Numbered from the stretch's first letter, positions 37,197-48,976 are shown. The stretch: DNA of 64,000 nt from Marisa cornuarietis (GCA_004794655.1 SMMW01000056.1:1954001-2018000), one strand, 5' to 3'. Numbers and translations are program-made. The notes: a model not told the origin generated them from the letters alone.

Positions 37197-40100
37197 CAAG
37201 AGCGAGAGAGCGAACGAGATGGCTCCGAAATCTTACCCCGACAATACCGAGGTATCCAACATTTCACTCATTTTTTTCATTTAAATGCATTCAATCCATG
37301 TGTTTAATTTTGGTGTATCTAGCTTCAGTGTAATCGAGATTAGTCATTCAAGTATTTAATTTCAGCTAGTGTGGTCTGTATTATTTTATTCCAATTCAGT
37401 CCTTGTATTGTATTGTTCGGACAGACGATGCCACTGTTCCTTTTGTTACTTCAGCACGTAACTTAGGTTACATAATGTCTGCTGACATTTCACTTGATAA
37501 GCATGTTTCTCACATCTGTAGTTCTGCATACTATGAGCTCCGGAAGATCAGCTCCATTCTCCATACTCTGTCCATCTTAGCCACCAAAATTCTCATTTGC
37601 TCATGTGTTCTGTCTAAACTAGACTATTGCAACTCTCTTCTTGCTGGCTGTCCACAGTACCTCTTTGATAAGCTTCAGAAATTCCAGAACTCAGCTGCTC
37701 GTCTCGTTTTCCGGACTCGCAAATCTGAAAATGTTACACTACTTCTTCACTCTCTTCATTAGCTATCAATTAAAGCTAGAATAGACTTCAAGATCTCAAC
37801 TCTATGCTATGGATTCTTTGAACGCTCCTCCCTCAACTACTCCACAGAAATCTTGTCTGTCCACACCCCTGAATCCTTCGCTCCTCATCAGACTCCTGCA
37901 TTCTATCCTCCCTCCCACAAAAACAGTCACATACGAACAACGAACGTCCTCCCTCTGTGCTGCTAAGCAGTGGAACTCTTTTCCACATCACATTTGCCAC
38001 TCTCACTACAAGGCTACATTCAAACGCTCTCTGAAAACATATCTTTTCACAAGGTACTATACCTGAAATACTATTGTTAACTCCCTTCTAATACTCTTTG
38101 TCATGCTAACCATCATGACTCCATCTCACACTGCTTATAGTACCTATACTTTGTACCTCATCTTTATTTTGCTTAGTTTGACTATACGTATCTCACCGTC
38201 CCCTGTCTGTTATGATGATGATGATGATACCGAAACATGTTTCGGTTAGCGTGTGCATTTGCTCTGACAATGTGTGCAGGTGGAGACCCGCACCCTCGCA
38301 GTGTCTCAGCCAGGTGTCTTGTTGGTTTTTGGTGGCTCTTCACCATTCTGATGAGTTCCACCTACACCGCCAACCTCGCCGCATTTCTCACCGTCACCAT
38401 CGAAGGCAGCCCCGTCAATTCCTTGACCGAACTCGCCGAGTCCTCTGACCTCCGACCTCTGGTTAAGCAGGGCTCTAACCCCTACACCTTGTTTCAGGTC
38501 TGTTGTCAGTCTGCATGTTCTTATGTGCGTCAGCTCGCACGTGTTGGCTTGTTTGTGTTACTGGGTTCTGTAACAGCGGTAAGCATTTTCATTTAAAACA
38601 GCGTCGATCCTGATGAACGTAAAGCAGTTCCTCATTCTATCGACCAACCAAAATGTTGTTTGGTAGATTGTTTCTATTCCTCTTTTTTTCACCTACACTT
38701 TCATCAAGTAGCCGACCCACCGTTCCTAAACTGCAGGTAGTTAAACGCGATGATGTGAAGATTTTCTCTACAAACAGTCGGTTATTTTACTCACAAAAAT
38801 TTGCAAAACAAAAAAACTGTCGCAACTTTTTCTTATTTTCTTTCAGCTATGCCTTAAATAATATTGCTCCTTAACCCATTAACAGACGTTTTCATTAAGT
38901 TTCTACCTTATTCTCGGGTCGCATCATTAATCAGCGTCGTGATTGCTGCTCATTTTGCCATCATTCTTTAGAAAAAACGTTTACGATAACCAGCTTTCTT
39001 CCTGTCAGGCAGGCTATACGACAGATGATTGAGCACCTTGATCATTCAACCATACCCAAGAGCGCTTGCATGGTAGGGAGACGTAAAGTACGTCAAAGTA
39101 CGAGCGACCTACGTGACCGTAGTGCAGCAGCTTGAAACTTTTTTTACTTTTCCTGCAGTCACCTGGGACTAACATGACAAGGCTAGCACGTACGCCCTCA
39201 ATGATCAAAGCTTCGTGTTGAGGTGGAAACATTTAGCGAGCATAAAACAGCAATACGGCGACAGAAAACGGAAGTCGTAGATACCGAGATAGTAGCGCAT
39301 GGCTCTCCTGTAGCAGGACACCTAATGAAGGGAGTGTGTCAGGCATCATTGTTATTAGTTATTGATTGTATCGTGATTAAGCTTAAATTTTATAAGGATT
39401 AATGTGGAAGAACGAAAGAGCGTGAATAACGTCAGTTGTTCGGAAGACGTGTATGAGTGATGTAAAAAAAAAAAATGAAGGAAATGACGTGAGAGGAGCG
39501 CGAGCAAGCAGTTATTCAGGTAGGAGAAGAGAGAGGTTTAGGGCGGAAAGACAAGTAGGGTAGGAATTAAAAGAAGAATTTGATGAGTAGGACATTTGAG
39601 TAGGGCGTTTAGGAGTATATAGATCGATTAGGTGAGTAGGTATTCTTGTAGATATTCAGAAAGGCAGGACTCAAAGTTTAGGGATTTTTATTATTTTAAA
39701 GTAATCTGGATGTAGGAATCGTTATTTTAACTGACTTTTCATTTGTGTATTTTTCTTGTTTTCGTCTTTTAGTCATACTTAGTAAAGCAGAAAGATTCGT
39801 TGGGTAAATCATTCTTTTCTTTTAATTTGTGTGAAAGAACACGTCTTTGTCAGGCTCCGTGTATGTGTTGAAAGGATTGAGTGACTGATACACTGCGCGA
39901 TGGTCGTGACAGAGTGAAACACACTCCTTGAAGCAGAGAGGGACCGAGCGAGAGAAAGGGCGGGGAAACCTAAGGCAGGAAAGTAAGGGAAGAGTATATA
40001 GGTAAATCCTGTATGCTTATCCTGTGTATATCTATATATAAATCCTTACTTTGCCATTGTCTGTTTTTGTGCTGTGTATCAATGTGTGTTTGTGCTTTAT

Positions 40101-43100
40101 GTGTCTATATTTGTGTGTGTGTGTGTGTGTGCGCGCGCGTGCGCGCGTGCGTGCATGTGTGTCTGTATTTGTATCTATCTACTCGCGCGCGCGTGTGTGT
40201 TTGTGTATTTATCGACGTTTGCCTTGTTTAGGAGGAAATAACAGGCAAGTAAAAACAGAGGAAAACCCAAACATCTTAGGCAGAGAAAAGGGAGTTTACT
40301 TTAACACTTTTATTTTATTTTTTGTCGCCAAATCAATTTTATCAGCGAACAAAAATGTCGATCGTTCGGCCCCAAAAATATGGTTCAGAGCGTGAAACAA
40401 CGGTTCCTTAGGACTCGAGCTGTTCAGCTGGCTGTTTGCTTTCTCCTCTTCACTGACTGAAAAGCGCTGCAAGCCTCCTGCGCATGACAGCATCACAACT
40501 CAATTTACCTTTAATTAAGAGATTTCACACCTAGGAAAAATAATTTTAAAAAGGCGCATCTGCAATGGAAAGCAGCACAGGCGAATGTCACCTGTCAGTT
40601 TCGCTACTTATTTAAAGTGCTTCATGTCCTTCCGATGTTTTCCTTTCCCTGTTACCTTATCCATGGGCATGTAATGTCATTCATTGTAAACAAGAAGAAA
40701 ACTACATTTTTTTACTTGCACATAAATTATTGAACAGCCTTGAAAACGAGAGGTAAAAGAAGAATATGGAAAGAAGATGCAAGGATAGACAAGAGCTACG
40801 GAGACAACGAGTGAAAGACAAACAGACAGACAGTCATATTCTGTCAAATGAACAAGGCGAACGCTGCTCTACAGCAATATCATGTATGCAGTGTACGCAT
40901 TCACCTCATGAATCCACGTGAACATTACATAATACTTTCACATGAGAACACCAGTTACCACATTTCCCTTATTCGCTCGTAGGATTTTTTTTTTTAAACT
41001 TCCATTATCCATGACTCAGTTTTTTTTTTACTGGGCTACAAAAGAAGAATTAACGTGTCATCGCTAAAAAAAAAACCGACCAGAGAAAACCATGCGTCGT
41101 AAGCCGTTATGGCTGGCTGATTTTTATGAAGAATTGAACGACACAATAGCCAATCAAGTTGTAAATCATCTGAAAAGAACACTAGACTGCACTCCATCTG
41201 GCGTTGTTATGAGCCTAAGACATATTAAAGTTGTGGTCAAATGAAATAATATATGTTGGGCTTTTTCAGTCTTCTTACCTTTTACGCTTTTCAGCCTTAC
41301 TGAAAAAATAATTGAAAAAAATAACTTTTCTTGACCCACCTTTGTTCTGTTATTTAAAATCCTTGACACAGTACCAACTGTACATTTTCATAGTACTTAT
41401 TTCAGAAAGGCACCAGAGCTTGGTGCATTCAACTTCAGAACAGAACGTTGCCTGTTTAAGACTTTTTTGAGCCTGCGAATGCAGTATGCCCACATAGCAT
41501 ACGGGTACTTGATTTATCAAAGAAAGTTAAAGGCGGCTGGAGCAGAGGGGTTCTGTTTTCGGCATGCTGCAGCCTCGACACGGTGAACCTCTTCAGTTCA
41601 CTGCAACCACCTGAGACCGTACCCTTTACCTTTACCCTAGCTTCCAGCAAAACCTGCGAATAAAGGTGGCTGCAGATTTTGCAGAAAATTGATAATCACC
41701 ATGACTACTCGCTTGGCGATTTGACATTCTGCAATTGTCAGCAAGCAAAAATAACCTGCCTTTCATTTCAGAATGCTGACAACGCCGTGTATAGAGAGGT
41801 GTGGTACAAGATGAGCAACATGCCGGTGGTGAAGAGCAACCTGGAGGCCGAGAGGTATGTGCTGCAGCACCAGTACGCCTTCATCACTGATGCCAGTCAA
41901 CTGGAGTACATCATGCTGGAGAACTGCAGCTCCTATGCCCTCGCCAAGGAGATCTTCAACACCGGAGGCTTCGGCTTTGTCGTGCCTGAAAATGCCCCGT
42001 ATCTAGACATAGTTAATTATAAGTGAGTAATTGTCTCCTTGCAGCGTAGAACGGACGTTGTCATAAAAAGTCATCGTCGTCATCCTGACCTAGACAGACT
42101 GACAGCCAGAGAGACACACTGACTAACAGACCTACGGAAAGACATGCACAAAGGAAAAGATAAAGAAAAAGTGAAGGTGACGCATGCATCATGTGGGGGT
42201 CGCTCGTATCCGCCACCGCTGTGCAATTGTGTAAGCCCAGGTTCCTGAGGCATAAACATTGCCAGACGATTTTGTTTCGTGATAATTTGCTTTAGTAAGT
42301 GTGGGCACGCACCACTCTTCTGTTTACTGTCTTTCCTTTATCTAGCTGGTGACTAAATTTTACTTGCCTACTCACCGTCTTTACTTACCTGCTTACTTCT
42401 CAGTGATCGCCACAGATACCTTTTCAGATTCGTGTCACTAAGAGCTCTGTACTGATAATATAATGAATTTTCGATCTCATTTAAAAGAAAGTTCACTAAA
42501 CTGTGCAGAAAACAATAGATTGTGAGCACAATGTCAAAGAGTCGAGTCTAACAGTATAAAAGACAACTTCTCCCATTAATGTCAGCGACCAATCACCATC
42601 TGTGGAGATCCATTAAGTATGGTTTTTCAATCAATATTATCTTGTGAAACTCGATAAACGTTATCTTGTGACACTGTTCAACAGTTCTTTGACTGATCCT
42701 TACATGATGGCAGGTCCCATTTTTTTGGTATTTAGTGCACCTGACCGAGTAGAGACTCCCACCCCACCTTACTCTCCGCATCCTGCAACGAATCCAGCCT
42801 GGTTTATCTGATAAAGTGAAATATGACTGAAAGAGTGGGCTGAGGTCCTTTCACGTGGAAAAAACCACTTTAATTTGACTTGTCTGAGTGGCTAGTCCGT
42901 AACTCCGCCATTAGCTTAAACGGAGTTTACCTCTAACTTAAGCAACACTTTGTCGCTTAATTTTCTTTTACTTTTCGGTTTCCACAGCATCATGAAGATG
43001 CAGGAAGCTGGGTTGATTGACAAGTGGAAGCAGATTTGGTGGTCTAGCGCCGATTCGTGTGGCACCAACAGCCGGACTAGTGATGCCAAGGAGCTTGACC

Positions 43101-43462
43101 TTCAATCGCTGTCTGGAATCTTCTGCATTTTTCTGGGCGTCGCTCTGGTGGCCGTCCTGATAAAAGTGCTGGAAATTGTCTTCGCCAAGCCCAGGTTTTC
43201 ACTGCTTTGGAACCACATGAAGTTCATGATCTTCAAACCCTCGCCAGAAAACACCGGCAACACCGCCCCACGAGAAAGGAAAGGTTGGGTGGAGCCAGAG
43301 ATTGCGCGAAAACTGAGCGACGCCTTCGACAAATGTGACAGTGCGGAAACCGAGGCTAGACTGTCTCATGAGAACGGCAGACGCGTCAAGCCGAACAAAG
43401 TTGGCGACACAAAAACAGCGAAAGGTCTTGGAAACAATTCTCTTCATGTAGAACTGAGCTGA
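27482..43462 (+). CDS. Gene B: divergent ionotropic glutamate receptor-like subunit, complete, 13 exons, 917 aa
   Basis: Predicted membrane channel subunit. Exons: 27482-27581, 28128-28277, 28674-28928, 29312-29529, 29984-30187, 32525-32674, 33270-33491, 33987-34087, 34868-34958, 35143-35461, 38280-38497, 41772-42022, 42988-43462; total 2754 nt in frame. Order: signal peptide (about 1-28), ATD (30-433), S1 (434-545), M1 (551-570), pore loop (590-606), M3 (616-642, [10 protein letters not shown]), S2 (645-800), M4 (803-825) and a 92-residue basic/acidic tail. S1 carries [11 protein letters not shown] with R512; S2 carries D716 (YAFITDA). The S2 threonine contact is N670 in QGSNPY. The pore reads YVEQGGD, keeping Gln603 but with Glu602 before it. 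S2 lacks the AVWDYP block seen in genes A and C, so this copy is not clearly IR25; it resembles divergent protostome IR or delta/kainate-like receptors. Its introns are long because of LINE insertions. iGluR identity is certain, subclass not. Confidence 0.9.
27815..27890 (+). mobile_element. LINE/SINE 3' tail in gene B intron 1
   Basis: AAAGCGCATTGAGCTTGC...ATGCGCTATTTAAATGC then (ATTTTT)-type tail; same family of tails as 17752-17850. Confidence 0.6.
28278..28335. repeat. (GT)n microsatellite containing the gene B exon 2 donor
   Basis: About 29 GT units beginning exactly at the splice donor after 28277. Confidence 0.97.
30630..32176 (+). mobile_element. Internally deleted CR1/L2-type LINE in gene B intron 5
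   Basis: A GC-richer start with AAGATGGCGG is followed by ORF2-like [13 protein letters not shown] and [16 protein letters not shown], then endonuclease-like [19 protein letters not shown] and [11 protein letters not shown]. It then jumps to reverse transcriptase palm [19 protein letters not shown] and [12 protein letters not shown], then [14 protein letters not shown] and [16 protein letters not shown]. It ends GAATTGCCCTCCGGGACAAA, TAAAATCTTATCTTATCT. Frameshifts and the missing fingers region make it inactive. Same strand as gene B. Confidence 0.85.
33609..33676. repeat. (CG)n(TG)n alternating purine-pyrimidine tract in gene B intron 7
   Basis: About 11 CG units pass into TGCG and then TG repeats, all alternating purine-pyrimidine, about 118 bp after the exon 7 donor. 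Confidence 0.95.
35143..35461 (+). CDS. Gene B exon 10: end of S1, M1, first half of pore
   Basis: Encodes residues 498-604: [20 protein letters not shown], then [12 protein letters not shown]1 ([15 protein letters not shown]) and the pore helix ([14 protein letters not shown]). R512 matches the carboxylate-binding arginine. It ends in phase 1 within the same pore glycine codon as in genes A and C, direct evidence of common descent. Confidence 0.92.
35520..36868 (-). mobile_element. Truncated CR1/L2/Rex1-type LINE, minus strand, gene B intron 10
   Basis: On the minus strand: [39 protein letters not shown] and [20 protein letters not shown] (reverse transcriptase fingers/palm), a deletion or scramble near 36420-36560, then [15 protein letters not shown] (palm with the YADD catalytic motif), [16 protein letters not shown], and C-terminal [19 protein letters not shown]. 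It ends with the 3' tail TTTGATTTGATTTGA at 35520-35540. It is 5'-truncated and frameshifted. Confidence 0.88.
36877..37194. repeat. GA/GT-rich simple repeats ending in (GT)n
   Basis: Irregular GAGA and GTGAG repeats lead into about 29 perfect GT units at 37138-37194. Low complexity; frames through it are artefacts. Confidence 0.9.
37385..38228 (+). mobile_element. LINE reverse transcriptase C-terminal fragment with (ATG)n tail, gene B intron 10
   Basis: [59 protein letters not shown] and [20 protein letters not shown] are the well-known post-palm block of CR1/L2-type LINEs. A stop at 37762 and a frameshift follow, then [17 protein letters not shown] and [11 protein letters not shown]. The tail is TGATGATG just before gene B exon 11. 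5'-truncated and dead. Confidence 0.85.
38280..38497 (+). CDS. Gene B exon 11: selectivity loop, M3, start of S2
   Basis: Continues the pore as [12 protein letters not shown], then M3 and [13 protein letters not shown], then [20 protein letters not shown] and [12 protein letters not shown]670 sits where glutamate receptors usually have the ligand-contacting threonine. It ends in phase 0; the acceptor lies about 50 bp after the (ATG)n tail of a LINE fragment. Confidence 0.92.
39399..39930 (+). repeat. Unidentified ~0.5 kb dispersed repeat, copy 1 (gene B intron 11)
   Basis: Begins GTGGAAGAACGAAAGAGCGT, holds an AGAAGAAT/GTAGG-rich middle, and ends near AAGAACACGTCTTTGTC. The same blocks in the same order occur at 61988-62530. 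No coding sequence, no tRNA boxes seen. Confidence 0.6.
40110..40200. repeat. (TG)n/(CG)n tract in gene B intron 11
   Basis: Two alternating purine-pyrimidine runs (40110-40156 and 40182-40204) mixing TG and CG. Confidence 0.9.
41510..41645 (+). mobile_element. SINE-like fragment in gene B intron 11
   Basis: A body without clear A/B boxes ends in CCCTTTACCTTTACC, the same tail type as the SINEs at 1604 and 5456. The upstream part contains AGGCGGCTGGAGCAGAGGGG. Assigned only by the tail; the exon 12 acceptor is about 125 bp further on. Confidence 0.35.
42988..43462 (+). CDS. Gene B exon 13: M4 and long cytoplasmic tail
   Basis: Completes an Asn codon, then [17 protein letters not shown] (the pre-M4 linker with the WW pair typical of iGluRs), M4 (about 803-825) and a 92-residue charged tail ending NSLHVELS before TGA at 43460-43462. 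AATAAA signals at 43499 and 43638 lie just downstream. The tail is longer than those of genes A and C and has no recognised domain. Confidence 0.88.
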
Positions 43463-43498
43463 ATGTTGCCATGGTTTGCAGTAGAGGTCCGATGACAA

Positions 43499-43504
43499 AA
43501 TAAA
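43499..43504 (+). other. Poly(A) signal AATAAA for gene B
   Basis: First AATAAA after the gene B stop, 37 nt downstream; a second one lies at 43638-43643. Either would give a short 3' UTR. Confidence 0.45.
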
Positions 43505-43679
43505 AAATTGCTTTCAGACGAGAAACTAGCCTATTCTATTTTTGTGCCAAAATGTATTACTGACGCCAAACAAATTTGTCTCCTCTAGTTAGTTTAATGT
43601 GGCTTTGATGCGGCTACTATAGCCTTCCATTTTCATGAATAAATTTCGTTTTGTGCATGCATGTATGTTTGCTCGAGAA

Positions 43680-44640
43680 TCAGAGCAGCATCCTCAAGCA
43701 CTTTTTCTCTAATGCCTGGATTGTCCTCTCTATATCGGTAACCAGAGTCTTACTCTCACATCCCTGCAGTAGGAAGTAGACTACAAGAGACTTGAACAGG
43801 ATGTACGTGGTAGCAAACCTCTTGTTGCTTTGTCAAAGCCTTCCAGCTTAGCCTGGCCATAGCCGCTGTCGCTGTAGCGACCCAGATGTGGATGTCTGCC
43901 ATGCGGCTGCCATGTTTGGAAATGGAGTCCCCCAAGTAGGTACAGCTATTCACCTCCGTAAACTCTGCTTTTTTATGAAGATCTCTGCTTTACCGTTGTC
44001 GTTCCCGTTGATGTTAGTCATGAGCTTGCAATTTTCATTGCTGATCTCCATTCCATGTGCATTGGCAGTATTCGTCAATCTGTTGGGAAGGTCTTGCAGG
44101 CGCATTCTCGACGAAGGCCCACTGTTGTGTGAGAGAAAGTTCCCATTTAATTATCAAGTAGTGCAGAGATCTTGCACAGTGCTTCGATGACATGAGGCTT
44201 TTGTAACTGTCGAATTTTTAAATCACAAGCTCCCTTTGTGTCAGAATGTGTCAAACTCCTTTTTAAAGTCGATGAGGTTATGGAAAAAATCCCACTTCTG
44301 TTTTAGATATCTTTTCTATGAAGATGAGACAACTGAAGCTCTGCTTCTACCTGGTCTAAAGCCAACCTGTTCTGCAAGCAGCGATGGTGCTACGACGCTT
44401 CTGTATTTTCAGTATATCTGGTGGTCTGATTAGGATTGTGGTTCTGTTTTTTCGGCACTGTGTGATGTTTCCTTCCTTTGGAAGGAGACTGTCTAGTTAT
44501 TGTCTCCATTCCTTGGGCCATTCTTTGCGTTCCCAGACTCTTTTGCAGAGAGTAGTAAGAACTATTATTGTTTCTTCCCCACCCTGTTTGAGCAGCTCAG
44601 CTGGGACGATGTCAACAAACTTGCTTTTTTAAATGGGCAA
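43680..44640 (-). mobile_element. RTE-like LINE reverse transcriptase remnant, minus strand
   Basis: On the minus strand: VDIVPAELLKQGGEETIIVL, RVWERKEWPKEW, LLPKEGNITQCRKNRT, EQVGFRPGR, FHNLIDFKKEFDTF, RLTNTANAHGMEISNENCKL, then YLGDSISKHGSRMADIHI and ATAAMARLS. This is the standard reverse transcriptase order of RTE-like elements, from the I/DxIPAEL region through the IDFKKAFD palm to the YLG block. Several frameshifts; the YADD region is lost. Lies about 200 bp after the gene B stop. Confidence 0.85.
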
Positions 44641-45173
44641 ATGCCAAGGTGCTGATAACTGTTAGAGAATATAGCAAAGGATAACGCAAATTTCATGTGT
44701 TGTACCGCTGGATGAATGTGCACTTAAATGCAGGAATAAAGTTCCGTTCCTTATTTCTTTCTGTTGAGAACAAAGATTTCACACACCTCTGAAAAAAACT
44801 GTAGACATGAAACGTTTTGATAAAGTGTTCACATATTTGCCGTTGCAGCTGCTCTCTCGATAATAGCTTTTCTCTATGGTGCTCGAGCGTTTTATAGTTG
44901 ACTTTGCTGACATCCCGAAAATCACTCTATTAAAAGGTACTTATTTCCTATCATTGCCAGCGCGTGCTACTAAAATGAAGGTGCGATGTTATCAAAACAT
45001 ACAGTTAGTTGCGCGTGCACTGATTGTGCCATTTCTCTTGAAAGCAAATTATTAGGCTAATGATCAGGCTGCTTCGTACCTTGGCAAATTATCAGGCTCC
45101 TGCTAATCCTTGTGAGAAACTCCTCAAAGGAGAGACTCGTCATAAAAAGCCTTTGTCAAGACTTTGCTCGCAC

Positions 45174-45219
<46 letters not shown>

Positions 45220-45220
45220 T
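45174..45220. repeat. (CAT)n microsatellite
   Basis: About 15 ATC/CAT units. Confidence 0.95.
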
Positions 45221-46145
45221 GCAAATCGGTCCATGGCAGTCGTACCTGGTGAATAAGGTTAGCGTACTCAGTGACTGAGCTTCATGGATAACTTCGACAT
45301 GCAGGTTAACATGTAAATAATTTCTGTCTAACTGTTTTCTGCGCTTCAACCCTCGTTACTTAACTTTTCTTTGTGCTAAAAAGATAGCAATAAAATTTTA
45401 TCTTAGTAATGTTTGGCTATTTTTTTATGGTGATTTGTGGCAGATATTTAATGTATGCATTCTTGCTACGTGATGTAGTTTAAGGTTTGCTAAACTTATT
45501 ATGTTCGTTTCTTGGCATAAAAATTGACCGAAGGTTTCTTCGAAAAGCTATATACCTTTCAAATATAAAAAACATGAAAACAAATAAAGATCAATGAACC
45601 ATGGGTTTATGAACCGTACTTTTGACTTAAAATGCATATAGAATGTCCACATTTAAATGTGGAAGTACAGACCGGGTGTAACGTAGGCATTCATGAAGGT
45701 AACAACTATTGCAGAAAGAAAATCAATGTCTCTTGAGAAAACATTGCATGGAAATTGCAAAGTCGCGTCCCATGCCATAATCCGCAGACCTAATGTTGCG
45801 TGTGCTATTCTGCTGATTTTCAGATTAAGGCGATAAAGATTTTTGAGAAAGGTTGCAGGTACTGTACCTGCGCTAGAAAAAAAATCGGTGGATAATAGTT
45901 ATTATAAAAGCAAACGAAGTATACCAATTTTTGTCTTGTTTTCTTTCTTTCCTTTTTTCATTTTCCCCGCCATCTTTCTTTCTTTTTATTGCTAGCTTAG
46001 CAGACCGTAATTTATTTGCAGCTGCCGTTATGATTTTTTTTATATTACGGCTACACATATATTTCTCGTATACTTGAAATTAGAAAAGATTGCACGTGTA
46101 AGCACTGTGAAAGCTATAGAATATAATCTTCATAAGGAAATGACG

Positions 46146-46152
46146 AAATAAT

Positions 46153-46190
<38 letters not shown>

Positions 46191-46240
46191 GTTAAATGCA
46201 ACAGAAAGATTCTTTCTTTCTTTCTTTCTTTCTTTTTTTT

Positions 46241-46276
<36 letters not shown>

Positions 46277-46280
46277 TCAT
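46146..46280. repeat. (AAT)n and (CTTT)n microsatellites
   Basis: About 13 AAT units at 46150-46188 and an interrupted CTTT tract at 46210-46280. Confidence 0.95.
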
Positions 46281-47029
46281 TGCAGAGTTAGTCAAACTTT
46301 GTCTCCTGAAATGTTAATGACAATATTTGTCAATACGGTTTTCCTGTTCCTAATCAATAGGTGTATTAGAAGAGCAAGATCAATTAGAATGTAAGATCGG
46401 TTGTTCTTCATTTACAATAATCTTCCGCAAACAGCCGCTAATTTGTGAACACGGGTGATTGCTCATGCGGTGCATTCACGTGATGCTAGCAAGAACAAAG
46501 TGCAGGGGTTTTCTTGTCAGACCCATTTCCTTGGCTCATTTCATTGTCTTGATGCTTTCGCTTTTTGTTTGCTCGTCTGAGAGCGCTCACGAATATTAAG
46601 TGATAGAAAAGTCTTTCTCCACCCTTGCTTTCGTAAATATGTGCTTGGTTGGTCCATAACATTAAATGCTGAAAAGTTTTGGTTTGTTTTTGTTCTATTT
46701 TGTTAAGTTTTGATTCGGCAAGGGAACATGTTAGTGAGTAAAAGGCAGCCCCTTACCTCGTGGGGGGGAAGTATGTTGGTTGTTTGTCTGTGATGATGGA
46801 AGTCAAACACCTTTCTCATCTTCGATCATCAGACTTGAAAAAATGTGTTTTTAGAAACGGTTTCTTAGTTCCTGTTTGCCTTAGTGCACACAATTTATGT
46901 CCATTTCATAGTTTTTGTCAACTTGTTTACTCGGAGCAGGTTCTCGCTGCCACTAATGCACTCTGAACCATGGAGTTAGGTACTTCGGTCTGTTTTAAAA
47001 TATACCCACCTTTCATGAACTCGGTGAAG

Positions 47030-47130
47030 TCAGTCAGTCAGTCAGTCAGTCAGTCAGTCAGTCAGTCAGTCAGTCAGTTGCCTGGCACCTGGCGTTGGGG
47101 GGAGCACATGGATAGACGCAGGGCCCGCCA
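47030..47130 (-). mobile_element. LINE 3' end with (CAGT)n tail, minus strand
   Basis: About 12 CAGT repeats, then on the plus strand GGCACCTGGCGTTGGGGGGA and GCACATGGATAGACGCAG. This matches the reverse complement of the 3' end at 19400-19470 including the tetranucleotide tail, so it is a second, reverse-oriented copy of that LINE end. Confidence 0.7.
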
Positions 47131-47400
47131 CTATGCACTTTGGTGCAGGATGAAAGTCCGGCCGTTTTCGAGAACAATTTTTGAATTATTATCCTGCCAC
47201 CTTAAGAAATTTCGGTAAATTTCTTGCCCTGACAAACTGTTTTCCTTATACTAGGGAACGTTTTTTCTCCATTTTATTTTTGTCTATTTCGTTACTTCTG
47301 TTCGATAAATTCGTTCGCTTTGTCATTATTTTGTCTTTCCGCTCCGATATTAACTCGTTTCTGTTACCTACACTAATCATTTACTTTATATTCTTTTTCT

Positions 47401-47401
<1 letters not shown>

Positions 47402-47473
<72 letters not shown>
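47402..47473. repeat. (CT)n(CA)n microsatellite
   Basis: About 10 CT then 25 CA units. Confidence 0.97.
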
Positions 47474-47475
<2 letters not shown>

Positions 47476-48925
47476 TGGCCTATTGGTTTGATCGATCTGC
47501 ATGCAGGTGCAAATGTCCTGCGATTGATACTCAGCTTAGACTGCAGTTTATCGTGAAAATGTGAACACATCGCTACCGCCAGTTAACAACGGTTGAAAAA
47601 AAAAATCTTTCGCCTTACGATTCTTTCCGGTTGTGAGCAGAGAGATCTGCACTAAACATCATCTACACCTCCCACTTTAACACTCCATCACGACCAGCGC
47701 TGCATCGCTGATGTAGTGGATGCAGGTCAAGTCATTTACACCTGCATGGTCACAAATGTCCGCACGCTGGTGTCTAAGTGGGCATCCGGGTGGTTCACAG
47801 AGTGTGTCTGTATCTGTGAGTTTGCGTGAACCTGCTTTACTCTAGTGCATTGTTCAGAGAGAGAGACATAGAGAGAGTGAGAGAGAGAGTGTGTGTGTGT
47901 GCGCGCGCGTGCTTGAGTGCAGTTTCAGCCAAGTAAGCAGCCGGAACTGTAAGCACCTGAGGGATTAGATCAAGAACAAATATACAGCAGTTTCCCGTTC
48001 ATTAAACATGGCCCTCAGGCGTTTGTTTTCCCTGATCTCACATCATTAGTCTTCTCTTTACTAAAATTAATTGCTAGTTTTACGTGTTTAATGAGCTGTC
48101 TTGGCACCTCGGCCACAAATACACTTGTGACATGATCACTGGTGTATATTTACATTTCCCCTCACTCTCCACCTATTCACTTTCTTTTTGTGTTTATTTA
48201 TTAGCTCTACCTTTCCGCTGGTCTGGGAACGTGCGCGCATTCTCTCTTTCTCTCAGAATCCCTACCATACACGCACGCACGCATGTACGCGCGGATACAC
48301 AAACTAGTATACACGCATATACCCTCTCGATACCACACAAACATACATAAAACTCCTTTGCACACTCTTTCATATTACATACTTACAACTCTCTCTCTCT
48401 CACACACAAACACACACACAAGTATAAATAAACACGTATACACATACACACCTACATACAGGCTTGCACACATATATCAAAGCGAAATTTAGAGCCATCG
48501 AAACCTTTTCAAAACGACCGACCACGACTACTATTCTGCTTGCTAACCGCTGTCATTGTCTGCCAGATGCTAACCTCTGTCAAGATGTTCACCGAGAAAT
48601 TCCTGTGCACCGCCCAACCGTAAGCAGGTTTGTGCTGAAGGGAAGGCAGCCATGATAACGGACAGCCCGTTAGTATTGATCTTGACTTACACATCACATT
48701 GGACAACATAAGAAGCGAGAGGACGAATGAAAAGCTCTTCCTCGTCTATTCTTTTTCTAGGCTAAAATGGCGGCTGACTGGTGTGTTCATGGACAGGTAG
48801 GATGCACATGTGTTGCTGAATGAGTCTGGTACATCAGGGAAATGTCTATGGCAGTGAAAGTTGTTAGTAATAGGTAGCTCTGTGCAGATTCAGCTGAACT
48901 TTTACGAATGATTACCTGACCCGTC

Positions 48926-48929
<4 letters not shown>

Positions 48930-48975
<46 letters not shown>
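48930..48975. repeat. (GT)n microsatellite
   Basis: About 22 GT units. Confidence 0.97.

Positions 48976-48976
<1 letters not shown>

Noticed and set aside
48767..48796. Possible first coding exon MAADWCVHGQ with good start context and GT donor
   Set aside because: Phase 0 end does not fit gene C exon 2 (needs phase 1), no following exon is found, and the gene C signal-peptide exon at 50062 already explains the 5' end.
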